From assembly GCF_019396325.1 (NCBI RefSeq), contig NZ_JAHKRO010000008.1:62001-126000 (forward strand): a stretch of 64,000 bases of DNA, given 5' to 3'. Below are positions 16,029 through 25,647 of this stretch, piece after piece. The notes beneath the pieces were generated by a model. That model saw only the letters and a program-made list of their open reading frames with translations. It did no database searches and was not told the origin of the DNA. Source of the stretch: Nonomuraea ceibae. GTDB lineage: Bacteria; Actinomycetota; Actinomycetes; Streptosporangiales; Streptosporangiaceae. The position numbers and the translations under genes were made by a program. The stretch's first letter is position 1, and each line of letters opens with the position of its first letter.

Positions 16029-16768
16029 GACGTCAAGGGTAGAACCCGCCCGCGCACGGTGAGCTCGCCCAGGTCGTCCACCACCACATCCACGTCGCGC
16101 GCGAGGCCGGGGCCGTCGCGGTCGACCGCCACCACCAGCCCGAACCCGCCCCTGCGGGCCGCCTCGATCCCCGGCAGCGCCGCCTCCACCACCGCCGCCC
16201 GGACGGCCGGCAGCGCCAGCCGGCGCACCGCCTCCAGGAACAGCGCCGGATCGGGCTTGCCCGGCAGGTTCATCAGCGCCGCGTCACTCCCGTCGACCAG
16301 CACGTCGAACAGGTGCGTCACGCCCGCCGCCCCGACCAGCCTGCGCCCGTGCAGGCTGGCCGACACCCCGGCGGTACGGGCCCCGCGCCGGCGCAGCTCG
16401 TGCAGCAGCGCCACGGCGGCGGGGAACGCGGCGACGCCGTACTTGTCCACCTCGGCGAGGAACAGCTGGTCCTTGGCCAGGCCGAGCCCGTGCACGGTCG
16501 GCGCGCCCGGCGGGTCGTCGGCCGCGCCCTCGGGCAGCGTGATGCCGCGCGAGGCCAGGAACGTGCGCACCCCGTCGAGGCGCGGACGCCCGTCGACGTG
16601 GCGCAGGTAGTCGCCGCGGATGTCGAACGGCTCGCAGCGGCCGCGCAGGAACGCGTCGAAGACGTGCTTCCAGGCGGCCGCGTGCCCCCGGGCGGTGTCG
16701 GTGACCACGCCGTCGGTGTCGAACACGACGGCGCCGATCGCCGTCAGGTCGATGACAGGATCGCTCAC
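16025..16768 (-). CDS. HAD hydrolase, beta-phosphoglucomutase-like
   Basis: A 247-residue HAD-superfamily protein with cap type of beta-phosphoglucomutases. Motif I is FDTDGV (Asp17 nucleophile, Asp19 general acid), motif II is Ser in AGVSASL, and motif III is the Lys of LPGKPDP. In motif IV the usual acidic pair ED is Glu195-Ala196 (VVEAALPGIEAA), losing one Mg ligand. It may thus have changed activity. It starts at GTG 16768 and is coupled to the DUF4031 gene. It would convert a sugar phosphate if active; the substrate is not evident. Confidence 0.84.
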   Translation of the reverse strand: MSDPVIDLTAIGAVVFDTDGVVTDTARGHAAAWKHVFDAFLRGRCEPFDIRGDYLRHVDGRPRLDGVRTFLASRGITLPEGAADDPPGAPTVHGLGLAKDQLFLAEVDKYGVAAFPAAVALLHELRRRGARTAGVSASLHGRRLVGAAGVTHLFDVLVDGSDAALMNLPGKPDPALFLEAVRRLALPAVRAAVVEAALPGIEAARRGGFGLVVAVDRDGPGLARDVDVVVDDLGELTVRGRVLPLTS

Positions 16769-16786
16769 ACCGCGAACGTAACCCCT

Positions 16787-17956
16787 CTACCAGGCGACGG
16801 GTAGCTTCTCCACGCCGTAGACGATGGCCAGCTTGCGCCACGGGATCTCCCCGGCCACGTGCAGCCCGGGGAAGCGGCGCAGCAGCGCCGGGAAGGCGAT
16901 GCGCATCTCCATCTGGGCCAGCGGCGCGCCGATGCAGCGGTGGATGCCGTGCCCGAACGCCAGGTGCGAGCCCGCGGTCGGGCGGCCCGGCTTCACCTCG
17001 TCCATGTCGTCGCCGAGGTTCGGGTCGCGGTTGGCCGCGGCGAGCGAGCACAGCACCATCTCGCCCTTCTTGATCTGGTGCCCGTGCAGCTCCAGGTCGT
17101 CGCGGGCGAAGCGCGGGAAGGCCACCTGCACGACCGTCATGTAGCGCAGCAGCTCCTCGACGACGTCGTTGACGTAGCCGTCGACCTCGCGCACCTTGGC
17201 GGCCTGCTCGGGGTTCTCCAGCAGCCACAGCGTGCCGAGCGCGAGCATGCTGGTGCTCGTGTCGTGACCGCCGGTCAGCAGGCCGTCGGCCATGCTGGCG
17301 AGCGTCCGGTCGTCGAGCTCGTCGCCGTGCTCGCGCAGCAGCTGGCCGAGCAGGCCCTCGCCGGGGTTCTGCCGCTCACGGGCGACCAGGTCGACCAGGT
17401 ACGTCATCGCGTCGTTGATCGCCTGCAGCGACGCCTCGGGCCCGGCGGTGAAGTCGAACCGGTCGGTGCTGAGCTTGACGAAGTCGGCGCGCTCCTCGTA
17501 CGGGACGCCGAGCAGCTCGCACACGACGAGCGACGGGATGGGGAGCGCGAACTCCTCCATCAGGTCCACCGGCGAGCCCTTGGCCGCCATCCGGTCCAGG
17601 TGCTCCTCGACCATCGCCTCGATCCGCGGCTCCAGCCTGCGCAGCCGCCGCATGGTGAACTCGGGCGTCAGGTACTTGCGCAGCCGCGTGTGCTCGGGCG
17701 GGTCGCGGAAGCCGAGGCCGCCCGGGTCCTCCTGGTTGGAGCCCAGGCCGATGACGCCGGCGAAGTCGTTGCTGAAGCGCTCGTGGTCGCCGAGGACGCC
17801 ACGCACGTCGTCCCACCGCGTCACCAGGTAGACCGTCTGGCCGCCCGGGATCTCCATCGGGAAGACCGGGTGCTCGGTCCGGATGCGGGCGAGTTCGGCC
17901 GCCGGGTCGAACCCGTCGCGCATGAACTGGACGAGCGGGAACTCTGAGTCTGACAT
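16787..17956 (-). CDS. Cytochrome P450
   Basis: A 389-residue soluble bacterial P450. The I-helix oxygen motif is GGHDTS, the K-helix ExxR is EELLR, and the haem-binding loop is FGHGIHRCIGA with thiolate Cys341. The length and the PPEHTRLRKYL helix are normal for actinobacterial monooxygenases of the CYP105/107 type. No ferredoxin or reductase gene is adjacent, so redox partners must come from elsewhere. The 360-bp upstream gap carries repeated GGGAT elements that may be its control region. Confidence 0.93.
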   Translation of the reverse strand: MSDSEFPLVQFMRDGFDPAAELARIRTEHPVFPMEIPGGQTVYLVTRWDDVRGVLGDHERFSNDFAGVIGLGSNQEDPGGLGFRDPPEHTRLRKYLTPEFTMRRLRRLEPRIEAMVEEHLDRMAAKGSPVDLMEEFALPIPSLVVCELLGVPYEERADFVKLSTDRFDFTAGPEASLQAINDAMTYLVDLVARERQNPGEGLLGQLLREHGDELDDRTLASMADGLLTGGHDTSTSMLALGTLWLLENPEQAAKVREVDGYVNDVVEELLRYMTVVQVAFPRFARDDLELHGHQIKKGEMVLCSLAAANRDPNLGDDMDEVKPGRPTAGSHLAFGHGIHRCIGAPLAQMEMRIAFPALLRRFPGLHVAGEIPWRKLAIVYGVEKLPVAW

Positions 17957-18315
17957 CGAAATCCGTCCTGCTGGGATACATCACACCATGTTGGGATAAA
18001 TCCCTCGATAGATGGTCCCATCCATGACGGGTGGCTGGTGCCCTCCGAAAGGACGAGATTTCATCTCACCTGATGATGAGATTCCGTCCCGCCGGCCGCA
18101 AGTGTCCTGGTCACCTCGTCCGGCGGTCCCCGCCTTCCGCGACGGCACGGAAGGTAGTTGTCCGGTACGAACCCCGCTTCTTGTGCTGCTCCTGGGGCGT
18201 ACGGGGAAAGACGGGCAAACCGGGGCGGCAGGCGGCGTTTGGCGTACAAGATGGCGACATTCTGCGATGATCTCGTCGTTTGGAGCCCGAGACTGAGCCT
18301 CACGGATAGTGACTG
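17957..18315. promoter_or_regulatory. 359-bp divergent regulatory gap with repeats
   Basis: No convincing gene is seen. Near the P450 start there are two GGGATA direct repeats 20 bp apart (17974 and 17994), the second forming GGGAT-AA-ATCCC (17994-18005). Further on lies a 39-bp imperfect inverted repeat (18052-18090) with outer arms GGACG/CGTCC and inner GAGAT/ATCTC hairpins. The region is less GC-rich than the genes around it and probably holds the promoters of both divergent genes. Confidence 0.45.
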
Positions 18316-19554
18316 ATGCCCACATTCGAGGAAATAGCGGCCTTCATCACAGAGAAGCCGCTCGCGACCGCCGTCATCGCCGTTCTCACGCTGGCCGGGC
18401 TGGGGCTGGCCTTCCTGGTCCTGCGCGTCGTCTGGCGCGCCACCGCCTGGCTCGTCGCCCGCTACGTCGCCCCCCGCCCCATCGAGGACCTGCTGACCAT
18501 CGTCGCCGCGTCCATCGCCACCGGCGTCTCGGCCCAGGGCATGTGGCGCTTCTCCGGCGACGTCCTCGGCCTCGACGGGCCGCTGCGGCTGCTGCTGTTC
18601 GCCTTCATCGAAGTCGCCATCATCACCTCCGCCGTACGCGCCCGGCGCAACATGCGCGAGAACTACTCCGCCGGCATCGACGGCATCGCCGTGTGGGCGC
18701 TGACCTGCCTGACCGCCGTGCTGTCCAGCATGGACGCGCGCAGCCTCCCCGAAGCGATCTTCCGGCTCGCCGCCCCGCTCGTCGCCGCCTGGCTGTGGGA
18801 GCGCGGCATGGCCATCGAACGCCACCGCATCCGCGGCACCGGGCGCATCAACTGGCGGCTCACCCCCGAACGGCTCCTCGTCCGCCTCGGCCTGGCCGAG
18901 GTCAGCGACCGCACCGCCAGCGAGGTCGACGCGCACCGCAGGCTCACGCGCGTCGCCCTGGCCGCCAAGCGCGCCAAGGCGCTGCGCGAGTCAGGCGGCT
19001 CCGAACGCAAGATGCGCGCCGCCCTCGCCAAGCTCGACAAGGCCATGGACCAGGCCGTCGAGCACACCGGCCTCGCCGTCGACCAGGCCCGCCAGGAAGC
19101 CCTGCTCGCCCAGATCGCCGCCCTCTACAACACCTCCGCGCTCATCGACGCCGCCCCCCGCGTGCCCTGGGAGCCCGACCCCGACCACCAGCCCGTGCCC
19201 GCCCGCCCCGCACTCCCCCCGGCCCTGGCCGAACTCGTCGACGAGGAGGACGAGGACGTCGACGTGCTCGACGCCACCCCCCAGGTCGTCGACACCGCCC
19301 AGCGGGCCGCGCTCATGCGGGCCGCCCGCGCCTACTGGGACCGGCAGATCGCCAAGGGCATCGTCCCGCGCACCGTCGACATCGCCCAGGAGATCGGCAT
19401 CTCGCTCGCCACCGCGCGCGAGTATCGTGCCCTGTGGAAGCTGGAGCCGCGGGCCCACGCCCTCATCGAGGCGCTGTTCCACCAGCACGGCATCGTCGAC
19501 ACCGGCGCCTTCCCCGCCATCGCCGACGACGGGCGGGTGCTGACCAAGTCCTGA
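18316..19554 (+). CDS. DUF2637-like membrane protein with C-terminal HTH
   Basis: A 412-residue protein with about five N-terminal membrane segments (first at 17-40) resembling the DUF2637/Spd-type proteins of actinomycete plasmids and integrative elements. A charged, Ala/Lys-rich middle follows, then an acidic patch (VDEEDEDVDVLD) and a C-terminal helix-turn-helix around IAQEIGISLATAREYRALW. The WHR-like motif after the last helix (WERGMAIERHRI) is typical. It may sense the membrane state or belong to a resident integrated element; neither integrase nor transfer genes are in the window. DUF2786 follows after 19 bp. Confidence 0.65.
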   Translation: MPTFEEIAAFITEKPLATAVIAVLTLAGLGLAFLVLRVVWRATAWLVARYVAPRPIEDLLTIVAASIATGVSAQGMWRFSGDVLGLDGPLRLLLFAFIEVAIITSAVRARRNMRENYSAGIDGIAVWALTCLTAVLSSMDARSLPEAIFRLAAPLVAAWLWERGMAIERHRIRGTGRINWRLTPERLLVRLGLAEVSDRTASEVDAHRRLTRVALAAKRAKALRESGGSERKMRAALAKLDKAMDQAVEHTGLAVDQARQEALLAQIAALYNTSALIDAAPRVPWEPDPDHQPVPARPALPPALAELVDEEDEDVDVLDATPQVVDTAQRAALMRAARAYWDRQIAKGIVPRTVDIAQEIGISLATAREYRALWKLEPRAHALIEALFHQHGIVDTGAFPAIADDGRVLTKS

Positions 19555-19573
19555 ACGGAACGGGGGCGCCAGG

Positions 19574-20263
19574 GTGCGCGAGCGGACGCTCGAACGGGTC
19601 AGGAAACTGCTGGCCAAGGCCGAGCGCACGGACAACGAGCACGAGCGGGCCACGTTCATGGCGGCGGCCACGGCGCTCATGGCCAAGTACGGCATCGACG
19701 CCCTCGACCCCGAACAGCCCCGCCGGCGGCCCGGCGACCGCATCGTCACCCTGCCCGGGCCGTGGGCCAGGGAGAAGGCCCGGCTCGTCAGCCTCGTCGC
19801 GCAGGCGCTGCGCTGCCGGCCGCTGCTCATCGGGCGCGGCGACGGCGGGCACCGGGTGCACGTCTTCGGCTTCGCCGCCGACCTGGAACGTGCCGAACTG
19901 CTCGCCACGTCGCTGCTGCTCCAGATGGCCTCCGGGCTGGCCCGCGTCCGGCTGCCCGACGGGGTCGACGCCGTCCGCGCCTACCGCCGCTCCTGGCTGC
20001 TCGGCTTCACCGACGAGGTCTACCGGCTGCTGAGCGAGGCCGAACGGCGCGCCGAGGACGAGTCGCCCGTGGCCGGCACCGCCCTGGTCCTCGCCGACCG
20101 CCGCGCCGAGGTCGACCGCGCCGTCTCCGCCGTCTACCCGCGCGTCCGCCTCAGCGTCCCCCGCACCAGCGGCACCGGCTACCGCGACGGCGTCGCCGCC
20201 GGCCGCCGCGCCGACCTCAGCCGCACCGGCGTCCCCACCCCACCGACCCGCCAACTCCCCTGA
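19574..20263 (+). CDS. DUF2786 protein
   Basis: A 229-residue protein starting at GTG 19574. Its N-terminal 40 residues (RVRKLLAKAERTDNEHERAT then ALMAKYGIDAL) are a clear DUF2786 motif, a helical region also found in phage and plasmid proteins. The rest resembles the DUF7168-like alpha/beta region that usually follows it (CRPLLIGRGDGG, VHVFGFAADLERAELLA). It forms a unit with the DUF2637-like gene. Molecular role is unknown. Confidence 0.82.
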   Translation: MRERTLERVRKLLAKAERTDNEHERATFMAAATALMAKYGIDALDPEQPRRRPGDRIVTLPGPWAREKARLVSLVAQALRCRPLLIGRGDGGHRVHVFGFAADLERAELLATSLLLQMASGLARVRLPDGVDAVRAYRRSWLLGFTDEVYRLLSEAERRAEDESPVAGTALVLADRRAEVDRAVSAVYPRVRLSVPRTSGTGYRDGVAAGRRADLSRTGVPTPPTRQLP

Positions 20264-20286
20264 CCCCCGCCAGGCCCGGCCACTGA

Positions 20287-20322
20287 CCACCCCTCCCGGA
20301 GGCCGCGACTTCCGGGGGGTGG
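20287..20322. terminator. Bidirectional terminator between DUF2786 and pgm
   Basis: CCACCCC-T-CCCGGA pairs with TCCGGG-GGGTGG across a 10-base loop, forming a stem of about 13 bp between two convergent genes. Confidence 0.65.
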
Positions 20323-20366
20323 CCGTCTCCTGGTGGGACGCGCGTCTGGGGCCGGGGGCGGGTGGG

Positions 20367-21995
20367 TCAGTTCAGGGCGGCGGAGACGAGGGAGCGGGCC
20401 TCCTCCTGGACCTGGGCGAGGTGGTCGGGCCCCTTGAAGGACTCGGCGTAGATCTTGTACACGTCCTCGGTCCCCGACGGCCGGGCCGCGAACCAGGCGC
20501 TGGCCGTGGACACCTTCACCCCGCCGAGGCTGGCCCCGTTGCCCGGCGCGGCCGTCTGCACGTCGGTGATGGACTCGCCGGCCAGGGTGGAGGCCGTCAC
20601 CTGGTCGGCGGACAGCTTGCCGAGCACCGCCTTCTCCTCCCGGGTGGCGGGCGCGTCCACCCGCGCGTAGGCGGGCTCGCCGTAGGCGGCGGTGAGGTCG
20701 CGGTAGTGCTCGCTCGGCGACCTGCCGGTGACCGCGCGGATCTCCGAGGCGAGCAGCGCCAGGATGATCCCGTCCTTGTCCGTGGTCCACGGCGACCCGT
20801 CGCGGCGCAGGAACGACGCCCCGGCGCTCTCCTCGCCGCCGAACCCGAGCGATCCGTCGAGCAGCCCCGGCACGAACCACTTGAACCCCACCGGCACCTC
20901 GTACAGCCGCCTGCCGAGCGACGCGGCGACGCGGTCGATGATGCCGCTGCTCACCATCGTCTTGCCGACGCCGGCGTCGCCGGGCCAGCCGTCGCGGTGC
21001 CCGTACAGGTAGGAGATGGCGACGGCGAGGTAGTGGTTGGGGTTCATCAGCCCGTCGGGCGTGACGATCCCGTGCCGGTCGGAGTCGGCGTCGTTGCCGG
21101 TGGAGATGTCGTACGCGTCGCGCCCGGCGATGAGGGACGCCATCGCGTACGGCGAGGAGCAGTCCATGCGGATCTTGCCGTCCCAGTCGAGCGTCATGAA
21201 GCGCCAGGTGGGGTCGACGAGCGGGTTGACCACGGTGAGGTCGAGCCGGTGCCGTTCGGCGATCTCCCCCCAGTAGGCCACGGCGGCGCCGCCGAGCGGG
21301 TCGGCGCCGATGCGCACGCCGGAGGCGCGGATGGCGTCGAGGTCGATGACGGAGGGCAGGTCGTCGACGTAGGAGCCGAGGAAGTCGTGCCGTCCGGCCT
21401 CGGCGAGCGCCTTGGTGTAGCTGACCCGGGGGACGTTCTTGAGCCCGGCGGCCAGCAGGCGGTTGGCCCGGTCCTGGATCCAGGAGGTGGCGTCGGAGTC
21501 GGCCGGGCCGCCGTGCGGCGGGTTGTACTTGAAGCCGCCGTCGGAGGGCGGGTTGTGCGACGGCGTGATCACGACGCCGTCGGCGAGGCCGGTGGTGCGG
21601 CCGCGGTTGTGGGTGAGGATGGCGTGCGACACGGCGGGCGTGGGCGTGTAGCCGTCGCGCGAGTCGATCAGCACCCGCACCCCGTTGGCGGCGAGCACCT
21701 CCAGCGCCGACACGCGGGCGGGCTCCGACAGCGCGTGCGTGTCGATGCCCAGGTAGAGCGGCCCGTCGGTGCCCTGCGCCTGCCGGTATTCGCAGATGGC
21801 CTGGGTGGTGGCCAGGATGTGGTCCTCGTTGAAGGCCGTCTTCAGCGACGACCCGCGATGCCCCGAGGTGCCGAACGCCACCCGCTGCGCGACCTCGCCG
21901 GGATCCGGCTTCAGCGTGTAATAGGCGGTCACCAGCCTGGCGACGTCGACCAGGTCGGCGGGCTGAGCGGGCTTCCCCGCGCGTTCGTGGGTCAT
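20367..21995 (-). CDS. pgm: Phosphoglucomutase (alpha-D-glucose phosphate-specific)
   Basis: A 542-residue phosphohexomutase that interconverts glucose 1-phosphate and glucose 6-phosphate in the cytoplasm, feeding glycogen, trehalose and cell-wall sugar nucleotide synthesis. The phosphoserine is Ser146 in TPSHNP, the Mg loop is [10 protein letters not shown], the sugar-recognition loop is GEESAG, and the phosphate-binding C-terminal loop is [12 protein letters not shown]. Length is that of the bacterial Pgm family. It is a single-gene unit with its terminator shared with the convergent DUF2786 gene. Confidence 0.96.
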   Translation of the reverse strand: MTHERAGKPAQPADLVDVARLVTAYYTLKPDPGEVAQRVAFGTSGHRGSSLKTAFNEDHILATTQAICEYRQAQGTDGPLYLGIDTHALSEPARVSALEVLAANGVRVLIDSRDGYTPTPAVSHAILTHNRGRTTGLADGVVITPSHNPPSDGGFKYNPPHGGPADSDATSWIQDRANRLLAAGLKNVPRVSYTKALAEAGRHDFLGSYVDDLPSVIDLDAIRASGVRIGADPLGGAAVAYWGEIAERHRLDLTVVNPLVDPTWRFMTLDWDGKIRMDCSSPYAMASLIAGRDAYDISTGNDADSDRHGIVTPDGLMNPNHYLAVAISYLYGHRDGWPGDAGVGKTMVSSGIIDRVAASLGRRLYEVPVGFKWFVPGLLDGSLGFGGEESAGASFLRRDGSPWTTDKDGIILALLASEIRAVTGRSPSEHYRDLTAAYGEPAYARVDAPATREEKAVLGKLSADQVTASTLAGESITDVQTAAPGNGASLGGVKVSTASAWFAARPSGTEDVYKIYAESFKGPDHLAQVQEEARSLVSAALN

Positions 21996-22094
21996 GGAGC
22001 CACTTTACAAATCGCCGCCCGCACGGCTCCGCCAACACCCTGGGTGATCGGGTTAGACTCGCGCCTGCGGCCACCAGAATGGAGTTCTGTAGCG

Positions 22095-22997
22095 ATGCGA
22101 TTCGGACTTCTGATCAACGAGCCCCAGGGGGACGACCCGTTCGCCGAGCTGAGCGAGCGGATCGCCCAGGCGGAGAGCGACGGGTTCGACTCGGCCTGGA
22201 TGTCGAACATCTTCGGCCTCGACGCGCTCACCGCGCTGGCCGTCGCTGGCAGCCGGGCGGGCGGCGGGATCGAGCTGGGCACCGGCGTGGTGCCGACCTA
22301 TCCGCGCCACCCGGTGGTGCTCGCGCAGCAGGCCATGACCGTCAACGCGGCGCTCGGCGGGCGGCTGGCGCTCGGCATCGGGCTGTCGCACAAGGTGGTC
22401 ATCGAGGACGTGTTCGGCTACAGCTACGACCGCCCGGCCCGGCACATGAAGGAGTACCTGGAGATCCTGCTGCCCGCCACCCGCGGCGAGCAGGTCTCCT
22501 ACGGCGGCGAGACGCTCCGCGCGAACGTGCGCCTGGGCACGCCCGGCGCGGGCCTGCCGGTGCTCGTGGCGGCGCTCGGCCCGCGCATGCTCAGGCTCGC
22601 CGGCACCGTCGCCGACGGCACCGTGCTCTGGATGACCGGCCCGAAGACCGTCGCCGGCCACATCGCCCCCACGATCAACGCCGCCGCGGAGGAGGCCGGC
22701 CGCGAGCGGCCGCGCATCGTCTGCACGCTGCCGGTCTGCGTCACCGACGACGCCCCCGCCGCGCGGGCGCGCGCCGACGAGATCTTCGCGATGTACGGCA
22801 AGCTGCCCTCCTACCGGGCCATGCTGGACCGCGAGGGCGCCGAGGGACCCGGCGACGTGGCGGTCATCGGTGACGAGGACTCCGTCCGGGAGCAGATCGA
22901 GGGCCTCGCCGCGGCCGGGGTGACCGATTTCGTGGCCTCCGTCTACGGCGACCGCGAGCGCGCCCGGCAGGTGCTCCTCGGCGCGTCCCGTGGGTGA
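22095..22997 (+). CDS. LLM-class (luciferase-like, probably F420-dependent) oxidoreductase
   Basis: A 300-residue TIM-barrel protein of the luciferase-like monooxygenase class. It shows the N-terminal strand MRFGLLINE, DGFDSAWMSN, the strand GTGVVPTYPRHPVVLAQQA and GRLALGIGLSH, all typical of F420-binding actinobacterial members. Substrate unknown. A TAGACT hexamer at 22054-22059 is a probable -10 element, giving a leader of about 30 nt. It diverges from pgm. Confidence 0.88.
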   Translation: MRFGLLINEPQGDDPFAELSERIAQAESDGFDSAWMSNIFGLDALTALAVAGSRAGGGIELGTGVVPTYPRHPVVLAQQAMTVNAALGGRLALGIGLSHKVVIEDVFGYSYDRPARHMKEYLEILLPATRGEQVSYGGETLRANVRLGTPGAGLPVLVAALGPRMLRLAGTVADGTVLWMTGPKTVAGHIAPTINAAAEEAGRERPRIVCTLPVCVTDDAPAARARADEIFAMYGKLPSYRAMLDREGAEGPGDVAVIGDEDSVREQIEGLAAAGVTDFVASVYGDRERARQVLLGASRG

Positions 22998-23027
22998 GCG
23001 GCGGGCGCCTGCCTAGACTCCGCAAAG

Positions 23028-23633
23028 GTGAAGCGCTTGCTGCATGGCATCGACGTGTCCAACTGGCAGGGCTCCGTCGACTGGGCTGACCACGCCCGGT
23101 CCGGAGTGGCGTTCGCCTTCGCCAAGGCCACCGAGGGAGGAGACTGGACGGACCGGTGGTTCGCCCGCAACTGGGACGGCATGCGGGAGAACTGGATCGT
23201 CTGCGGCGCCTACCACTTCGGCCGGCCCAAGGGCGACCCGGAGCAGCACGCGCGCCACTTCCTGGGCACGATCCGGCAGGCGGGCGGGCTGCGCCGCGGC
23301 GACCTGCTCGCGCTCGACCTGGAGACGGGCGACGGGCTCAAGCCGGACGAGGTCGCCCGCTACGCCCGCCGCTGGTGCCGGGCGGTCGAGCGGCAGGCGG
23401 GGGTGCGCCCGTTCATCTACACCTTCCAGTCGTTCGCCGGCGCGGGCAACTGCGCCGGCCTGGCCGAATACCCGCTGTGGATCGCCAGCCCGCACCATCC
23501 GCGCGGCAGGCCGGCCGTGCCGAGACCGTGGCGCGAGTGGACCATCCACCAGCACGCCAACAGCCCGATCGACCGCAACGTGTTCGAGGGCACCCGCCGG
23601 GAGCTGACCAGGCTGGGGTACGACCCGCGATAG
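23028..23633 (+). CDS. GH25 muramidase-like protein without signal peptide
   Basis: A 201-residue glycoside hydrolase family 25 domain: start GIDVSNWQGSVDW with the catalytic-face Asp, AKATEGGDWTD, the D-x-E pair in ALDLETGDG, and the ending WTIHQHANSPIDRNVFEG. GH25 enzymes cut peptidoglycan, but here there is no signal peptide or wall-binding domain. TAGACT at 23014-23019, 8 bases before GTG 23028, suggests a leaderless transcript. It ends inside the hairpin that precedes thrS. Confidence 0.84.
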   Translation: MKRLLHGIDVSNWQGSVDWADHARSGVAFAFAKATEGGDWTDRWFARNWDGMRENWIVCGAYHFGRPKGDPEQHARHFLGTIRQAGGLRRGDLLALDLETGDGLKPDEVARYARRWCRAVERQAGVRPFIYTFQSFAGAGNCAGLAEYPLWIASPHHPRGRPAVPRPWREWTIHQHANSPIDRNVFEGTRRELTRLGYDPR

Positions 23634-23662
23634 CATCGGATCCCACCGATCCGCGTGCTATC
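23629..23662 (+). promoter_or_regulatory. Bipartite hairpin in the thrS leader
   Basis: GATAGCA (23629-23635) pairs with TGCTATC (23656-23662), and inside it GGATC (23638-23642) pairs with GATCC (23648-23652) around the loop CCACC, a 12-bp interrupted stem. It lies 13 bp before the thrS GTG and next to its ribosome site. There is no T-run, so it may be a translational control element for ThrRS or an atypical terminator of the GH25 gene. Confidence 0.5.
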
Positions 23663-23675
23663 CCAGGGAGTCACC

Positions 23676-25640
23676 GTGTCAGCCGAGCTACGCATCACCC
23701 TCGCCGGAGCCGAGCGTGTGGTCGCGGCCGGCACGACGGTCGGCGAGGCCCTGGAGGCCGACGGGCGCGCCGTCGTCGCGGCGCGCGTCAACGGCGAGGC
23801 GCGCGACCTGGCCCACCCGCTGGCCGACGGCGACGTGGTCGAGCCCGTCGAGGCGTCCAGCGAGGAAGGCCGGGCGATCATCCGGCACTCCACCGCCCAC
23901 GTGATGGCCCAGGCGGTGCAGGAGCTGTTCCCCGAGGCCAAGCTGGGCATCGGCCCGCCGGTCGACAACGGCTTCTACTACGACTTCGACGTCGACCAGG
24001 CGTTCCAGCCCGACGACCTCAAGCGCGTCGAGAAGCGCATGCGCGAGATCGTCAAGCAGGGCCAGGTGTTCTCCCGCCGCCCCGTCACCGACGACGAGGC
24101 GCGCGAGGAGCTCGCCGACGAGCCCTACAAGCTGGAGCTCATCGGCCTCAAGGGCGGCGCGGCCGACGAGGAGGCCGTCGAGGTCGGCGCCGGTCAGCTG
24201 ACCATCTACGACAACCTCGACGCCAAGACCGGCGAGCTCCACTGGAAGGACCTGTGCCGCGGCCCGCACGTGCCGTCGACCCGGTCCATCCCGGCCTTCA
24301 AGCTCATGCGCTCCGGCGGCGCCTACTGGCGCGGCAGCGAGAAGAACCCGCAGCTCCAGCGCATCTACGGCACCGCCTGGGAGTCCCGCGACAAGCAGGA
24401 CGAATACCTCAAGCTGCTGGAGGAGGCCGAGAAGCGCGACCACCGCAAGCTCGGCGCCGAGCTCGACCTGTTCAGCTTCCCGCCGGAGCTGGGCAGCGGG
24501 CTGCCGATCTTCCATCCCAAGGGCGGGATCATCCGCAAGGAGATGGAAGACTACATGCGGGCGCGGCAGGCCGAGGCGGGCTACGAGTTCGTCAACACGC
24601 CGCACATCACCAAGTCGTCGCTGTTCGAGACCTCCGGCCACCTGCCGTGGTATGCCGACGACATGTTCCCGGCCTTCGAGCTGGAGGGCGTCGAATACCG
24701 GGTCAAGCCGATGAACTGCCCGATGCACAACCTGATCTTCCGGGCGCGTGGGCGCTCCTACCGCGACCTGCCGCTGCGGCTGTGCGAGTTCGGCTCCGTC
24801 TACCGCTACGAGAAGTCCGGCGTGGTCCACGGCCTGACCCGGGTGCGCGGCATGACGCAGGACGACGCGCACATCTACACCACCCGCGAGCAGATGGCCG
24901 ACGAGATCAAGTCGCTGCTGCGGTTCGTGCTGAGCGTGCTGCGCGACTTCGGCCTGTCCGACTTCTACCTGGAGCTGTCCACCCGTGACGACTCCGAGAA
25001 GTTCATCGGCGACCCCGCCGAGTGGGAGGAGGCCACCGAGGCGCTGCGCCAGGTGGCGACCGAGTCGGGGCTGACGCTCAAGGACGACCCGGGCGGCGCC
25101 GCCTTCTACGGGCCGAAGATCTCCGTGCAGGCCAAGGACGCCATCGGCCGCACCTGGCAGCTGTCCACCATTCAGCTCGACCTCAACCAGCCCAAGCGGT
25201 TCGGCCTCGAATACCAGGCCGCCGACGGCAGCCGCCAGACCCCGGTCATGATCCACCGGGCGCTGTTCGGCTCCGTCGAGCGCTTCCTCGGCGTGCTCAC
25301 CGAGCACTACGCGGGCGCCTTCCCCCCGTGGCTGGCGCCGGTCCAGGTCGTGGGCATCCCGATCGCCGACGCGCACGTCCCCTACCTTCAGGACGTGGCC
25401 AAGAAGCTGCGCGAGCGCGGCGTCCGAGTCGACATCGACGCCTCCGACGACCGCATGCAGAAGAAGATCCGCAACGCGCAGAAGTCGAAGGTCCCGTACA
25501 TGCTGCTCGCGGGCGACGACGACATCGCCAACGGCGCGGTGTCGTTCCGCTACCGCAGCGGGGAGCAGAAGAACGGCGTGGCGGTGGACGAGGCGATCGC
25601 CGAGATCGTCAACGCGGTCGAGAGTCGCGTCCAGGTCTGA
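23676..25640 (+). CDS. thrS: Threonyl-tRNA synthetase
   Basis: A 654-residue class II synthetase that charges tRNA-Thr. It has the N-terminal TGS domain (1-60), the editing domain with [10 protein letters not shown] and CRGPH, the catalytic core with [12 protein letters not shown] (zinc Cys), [16 protein letters not shown] (motif 2) and [15 protein letters not shown] (motif 3), and the anticodon-binding domain from about 555. GTG 23676 has GGGAG upstream and gives the family's usual start; an in-frame GTG at 23655 lies in the hairpin. Convergent with the PIG-L gene. Confidence 0.97.
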   Translation: MSAELRITLAGAERVVAAGTTVGEALEADGRAVVAARVNGEARDLAHPLADGDVVEPVEASSEEGRAIIRHSTAHVMAQAVQELFPEAKLGIGPPVDNGFYYDFDVDQAFQPDDLKRVEKRMREIVKQGQVFSRRPVTDDEAREELADEPYKLELIGLKGGAADEEAVEVGAGQLTIYDNLDAKTGELHWKDLCRGPHVPSTRSIPAFKLMRSGGAYWRGSEKNPQLQRIYGTAWESRDKQDEYLKLLEEAEKRDHRKLGAELDLFSFPPELGSGLPIFHPKGGIIRKEMEDYMRARQAEAGYEFVNTPHITKSSLFETSGHLPWYADDMFPAFELEGVEYRVKPMNCPMHNLIFRARGRSYRDLPLRLCEFGSVYRYEKSGVVHGLTRVRGMTQDDAHIYTTREQMADEIKSLLRFVLSVLRDFGLSDFYLELSTRDDSEKFIGDPAEWEEATEALRQVATESGLTLKDDPGGAAFYGPKISVQAKDAIGRTWQLSTIQLDLNQPKRFGLEYQAADGSRQTPVMIHRALFGSVERFLGVLTEHYAGAFPPWLAPVQVVGIPIADAHVPYLQDVAKKLRERGVRVDIDASDDRMQKKIRNAQKSKVPYMLLAGDDDIANGAVSFRYRSGEQKNGVAVDEAIAEIVNAVESRVQV

Positions 25641-25647
25641 CCAGCCG

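Noticed and set aside
18012..18296. 94-codon frame in the P450 gap
   Set aside because: No ribosome site, no family resemblance, and the region has repeats and hairpins typical of a control region.
20319..22997. 892-codon plus-strand frame starting opposite pgm
   Set aside because: The first 590 codons are antisense to pgm; only the LLM-class part from 22095 has family motifs.
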